Shown: positions 40,669-42,273 of the stretch, in pieces
How positions within the stretch are numbered: position 1 is the stretch's first letter
How the letters are laid out: each line of letters begins with the position of its first letter
Source of the DNA: Hyphomicrobiales bacterium
Lineage (GTDB): Bacteria; Pseudomonadota; Alphaproteobacteria; Rhizobiales; Methyloligellaceae
Reading direction: 5' to 3'
Assembly (NCBI GenBank): GCA_021775555.1
Contig: JAJFHP010000071.1
Location: 1-42,273 of the forward strand
Length of the DNA stretch: 42,273 bases
Notes under the pieces: model-generated
What the model saw: only the letters and a program-made list of their open reading frames with translations
The model's database searches: none
Told to the model about the DNA's origin: nothing
Position numbers and translations under genes: made by a program

Positions 40669-42273
40669 ATGTCAAACGAGCAGCGTATTTCAAGAGGGTC
40701 CTCAAAATCCAAAGAGGATTCGGATCTTGCCTATGACACTATTTCAGGTGGTGAGGCGCCAGTAGACCGTCATGATGTTGTGCTTCCTGGCCAGGGCGGA
40801 CGCGCATCTGATGAGACCGGCATCGATGCTGCCGGGAACCCGAACAATGATGGACCCGGGACCCGTTCCGACCAGGGAGAAGATAAATCCCAGGCAGAGC
40901 GTGGCGGAGAGGCCGAAGGTACTTCTGCTCCTGCTGAAACTACCAATGGCAATTCGGGCAACGAAGAGGCGAGTCCACGCCCTTCTTCTGCGCGCAGCGG
41001 CAATGGCGAAGGTAACAATAGTGGTGCGTCATTGGCCGGCGACAGCAATGAGCCGGCTGCCCCGCTGAACGTTGAGCCTGCGGCCGGGACCACCCCGGCC
41101 CGCAGCACCCCTGAAGCACAGAGTGCCGCTGCACCTCAGTCAACCAGCAGCGAGCCAACTGCACCTGATACAGGACCCGTCAATGAGGCCCCGACTGAGC
41201 TTTCCGCGACTGGTCTCGGCGTTGATGAAAATTCCTCTGGCGGTACGGTAGTCGCAACGCTTTCTGCCACGGATCCCGATGGCGGGGACAGCTTCACATA
41301 TACATTGGTCAACGACCCTTCGGGTTTCTTCCAGGTGGTTGGTGACCAGATTGTCGTCGCGCCAGGCGCCGGCATCGATTACGAAACCACCACCAGCCAT
41401 GATGTGAGCGTTCAGGTTACAGACAGCGCGGGAAACACGCTCACCCAAACACTTACGATAACGGTCAACGACGTTGACGAGTTTGACGTGACCACGCCGA
41501 CGGATAATGACGGTTCCGCCAACACGGTTGCGGAAGATGCGAATGTCGGTGATGCAGTTGGTATTACGGCCTCCGCTTCAGACGCTGATGCGACCAATTC
41601 AAGTGTGACCTATAGCCTTGCTGATGATGCAGGTGGGTTGTTCGCCATTGATGCCAACACCGGCGTCGTGACGGTTGCGGGTAGCTTCGACTATGAAACC
41701 GCGACCTCTCACACCATCACTGTGCAGGCGACCAGTACCGATGGCTCCACCTCTACAGAAGACTTTACAATCAATGTGAGCGATCAGAATGAAGGCGGTG
41801 TCGGCGCGGTCTCTGACAGCAATGCGTCCACGGACACTGTTGACGAGAACTCTTCCGTTGGCACGGTTGTAGGTGTCACGGCTGTGGCATCTGATCCTGA
41901 TGGTTCTGATACGGTCACCTACTCACTCTCGGATGATGCGGGCGGGTTGTTCGCCATTGATGCCAATACCGGTGTCGTGACGGTTGCAGGTGCGCTCGAT
42001 GCGGAAAGTGCCCAGAACCACTCCATTGAAGTGACGGCGACGAGTTCTGACGGGACGACCAGCACGCAGACGTTTAATGTCGGCGTCAATGACGTTGACG
42101 AGTTCAACATCTCCACCACCACCGATAATGACGGTTCCGCCGACCAGGTCTCTGAGTCTGCTTCTGTGGGCACGGCGGTTGGCGTGACGGCCTTGGCAAC
42201 AGACGCCGATGTGACCGATACGGTCACCTACAGCCTCTCGTCCAACCCTGGCGGCTTCTTCGCCATCGACGCC
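40669..42273 (+). CDS. Large cadherin-repeat adhesin, type I secretion cargo (3' end beyond window)
   Basis: The frame is open from ATG 40669 to the right edge (535 codons). There is no N-terminal signal peptide, as expected for a type I substrate. Residues 1-170 are disordered and rich in Gly, Asn, Ser, Glu and Pro. From about residue 171 cadherin-like domains of roughly 100 residues repeat, with calcium-type motifs SATDPDGGDSFTYTL, FDYETATSHTITVQAT and NDVDEF; AGGLFAIDANTGVVTVAG occurs identically in domains 2 and 3 with nearly the same DNA, pointing to recent duplication. At least four domains are visible. The missing C-terminus should hold the secretion signal. Likely a calcium-dependent surface adhesin for biofilm or host contact. 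Confidence 0.9.
   Translation, partial: MSNEQRISRGSSKSKEDSDLAYDTISGGEAPVDRHDVVLPGQGGRASDETGIDAAGNPNNDGPGTRSDQGEDKSQAERGGEAEGTSAPAETTNGNSGNEEASPRPSSARSGNGEGNNSGASLAGDSNEPAAPLNVEPAAGTTPARSTPEAQSAAAPQSTSSEPTAPDTGPVNEAPTELSATGLGVDENSSGGTVVATLSATDPDGGDSFTYTLVNDPSGFFQVVGDQIVVAPGAGIDYETTTSHDVSVQVTDSAGNTLTQTLTITVNDVDEFDVTTPTDNDGSANTVAEDANVGDAVGITASASDADATNSSVTYSLADDAGGLFAIDANTGVVTVAGSFDYETATSHTITVQATSTDGSTSTEDFTINVSDQNEGGVGAVSDSNASTDTVDENSSVGTVVGVTAVASDPDGSDTVTYSLSDDAGGLFAIDANTGVVTVAGALDAESAQNHSIEVTATSSDGTTSTQTFNVGVNDVDEFNISTTTDNDGSADQVSESASVGTAVGVTALATDADVTDTVTYSLSSNPGGFFAIDA

Overview
The window is chromosomal DNA of an alphaproteobacterium, probably Hyphomicrobiales (Rhizobiales) or a close relative. 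Pointers are the order of the Tad/Cpa pilus genes, a GTTC-N7-GTTC LexA site of the alphaproteobacterial type, Gram-negative envelope systems (RND pump, TolC, Lpg1974-like porin, type I secretion) and paired extragenic palindromes. No rRNA, tRNA, transposase, phage gene or CRISPR array is visible. The assignment rests on gene content and sequence motifs; no database was searched.

Region by region: (1) 1-4844, minus strand: a family-5 peptide/oligopeptide ABC importer operon in the order ATPase D, ATPase F, solute-binding protein, permease (cut by the window edge). (2) 5266-5754: a TPR lipoprotein. (3) 6194-10567, plus strand: an RND efflux adaptor and pump. (4) 10604-24442, minus strand: a Tad pilus locus (cpaB, cpaC, small cpaD, cpaE, then cpaF, tadB, tadC) interrupted between cpaE and cpaF by about 6 kb. 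That insert holds an SOS-controlled Y-family polymerase with a coupled Cys-rich mini-protein, a periplasmic DsrE-like protein, an FAD amine oxidase-like protein and five small exported cysteine-rich proteins. (5) 24608-30664: a HAD hydrolase, a class-I glutamine amidotransferase and a two-domain kinase/ATPase on the plus strand, a gamma-glutamyltransferase on minus, and a threonine aldolase on plus. (6) 30693-42273: a type I secretion locus with a TolC-like protein, an outer-membrane porin, an HlyD-type adaptor, two overlapping ABC exporter genes and the start of a large cadherin-repeat adhesin that runs off the right edge.

The most unusual part is the block at 14384-16655. Five genes (four intact, one with an apparent one-base frameshift) encode signal peptide, spacer and 6- or 8-cysteine core proteins. 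Three share a Cys-Cys-x-Gly knottin-like core motif. Parts of the signal peptides, spacers and a ~150-bp upstream region with a hairpin and a palindrome recur between members while the cores differ, and a remnant of a sixth copy lies between two genes. This looks like a local family of disulfide-rich secreted mini-proteins evolving by tandem duplication upstream of the pilus motor genes. Its function is unknown.

A second point of interest is the secretion ABC pair at 35906-40311. The two subunits lack different catalytic residues, so a heterodimer with one working and one degenerate ATP site is the simplest reading. It sits divergent from a repeat-rich adhesin, its likely cargo.
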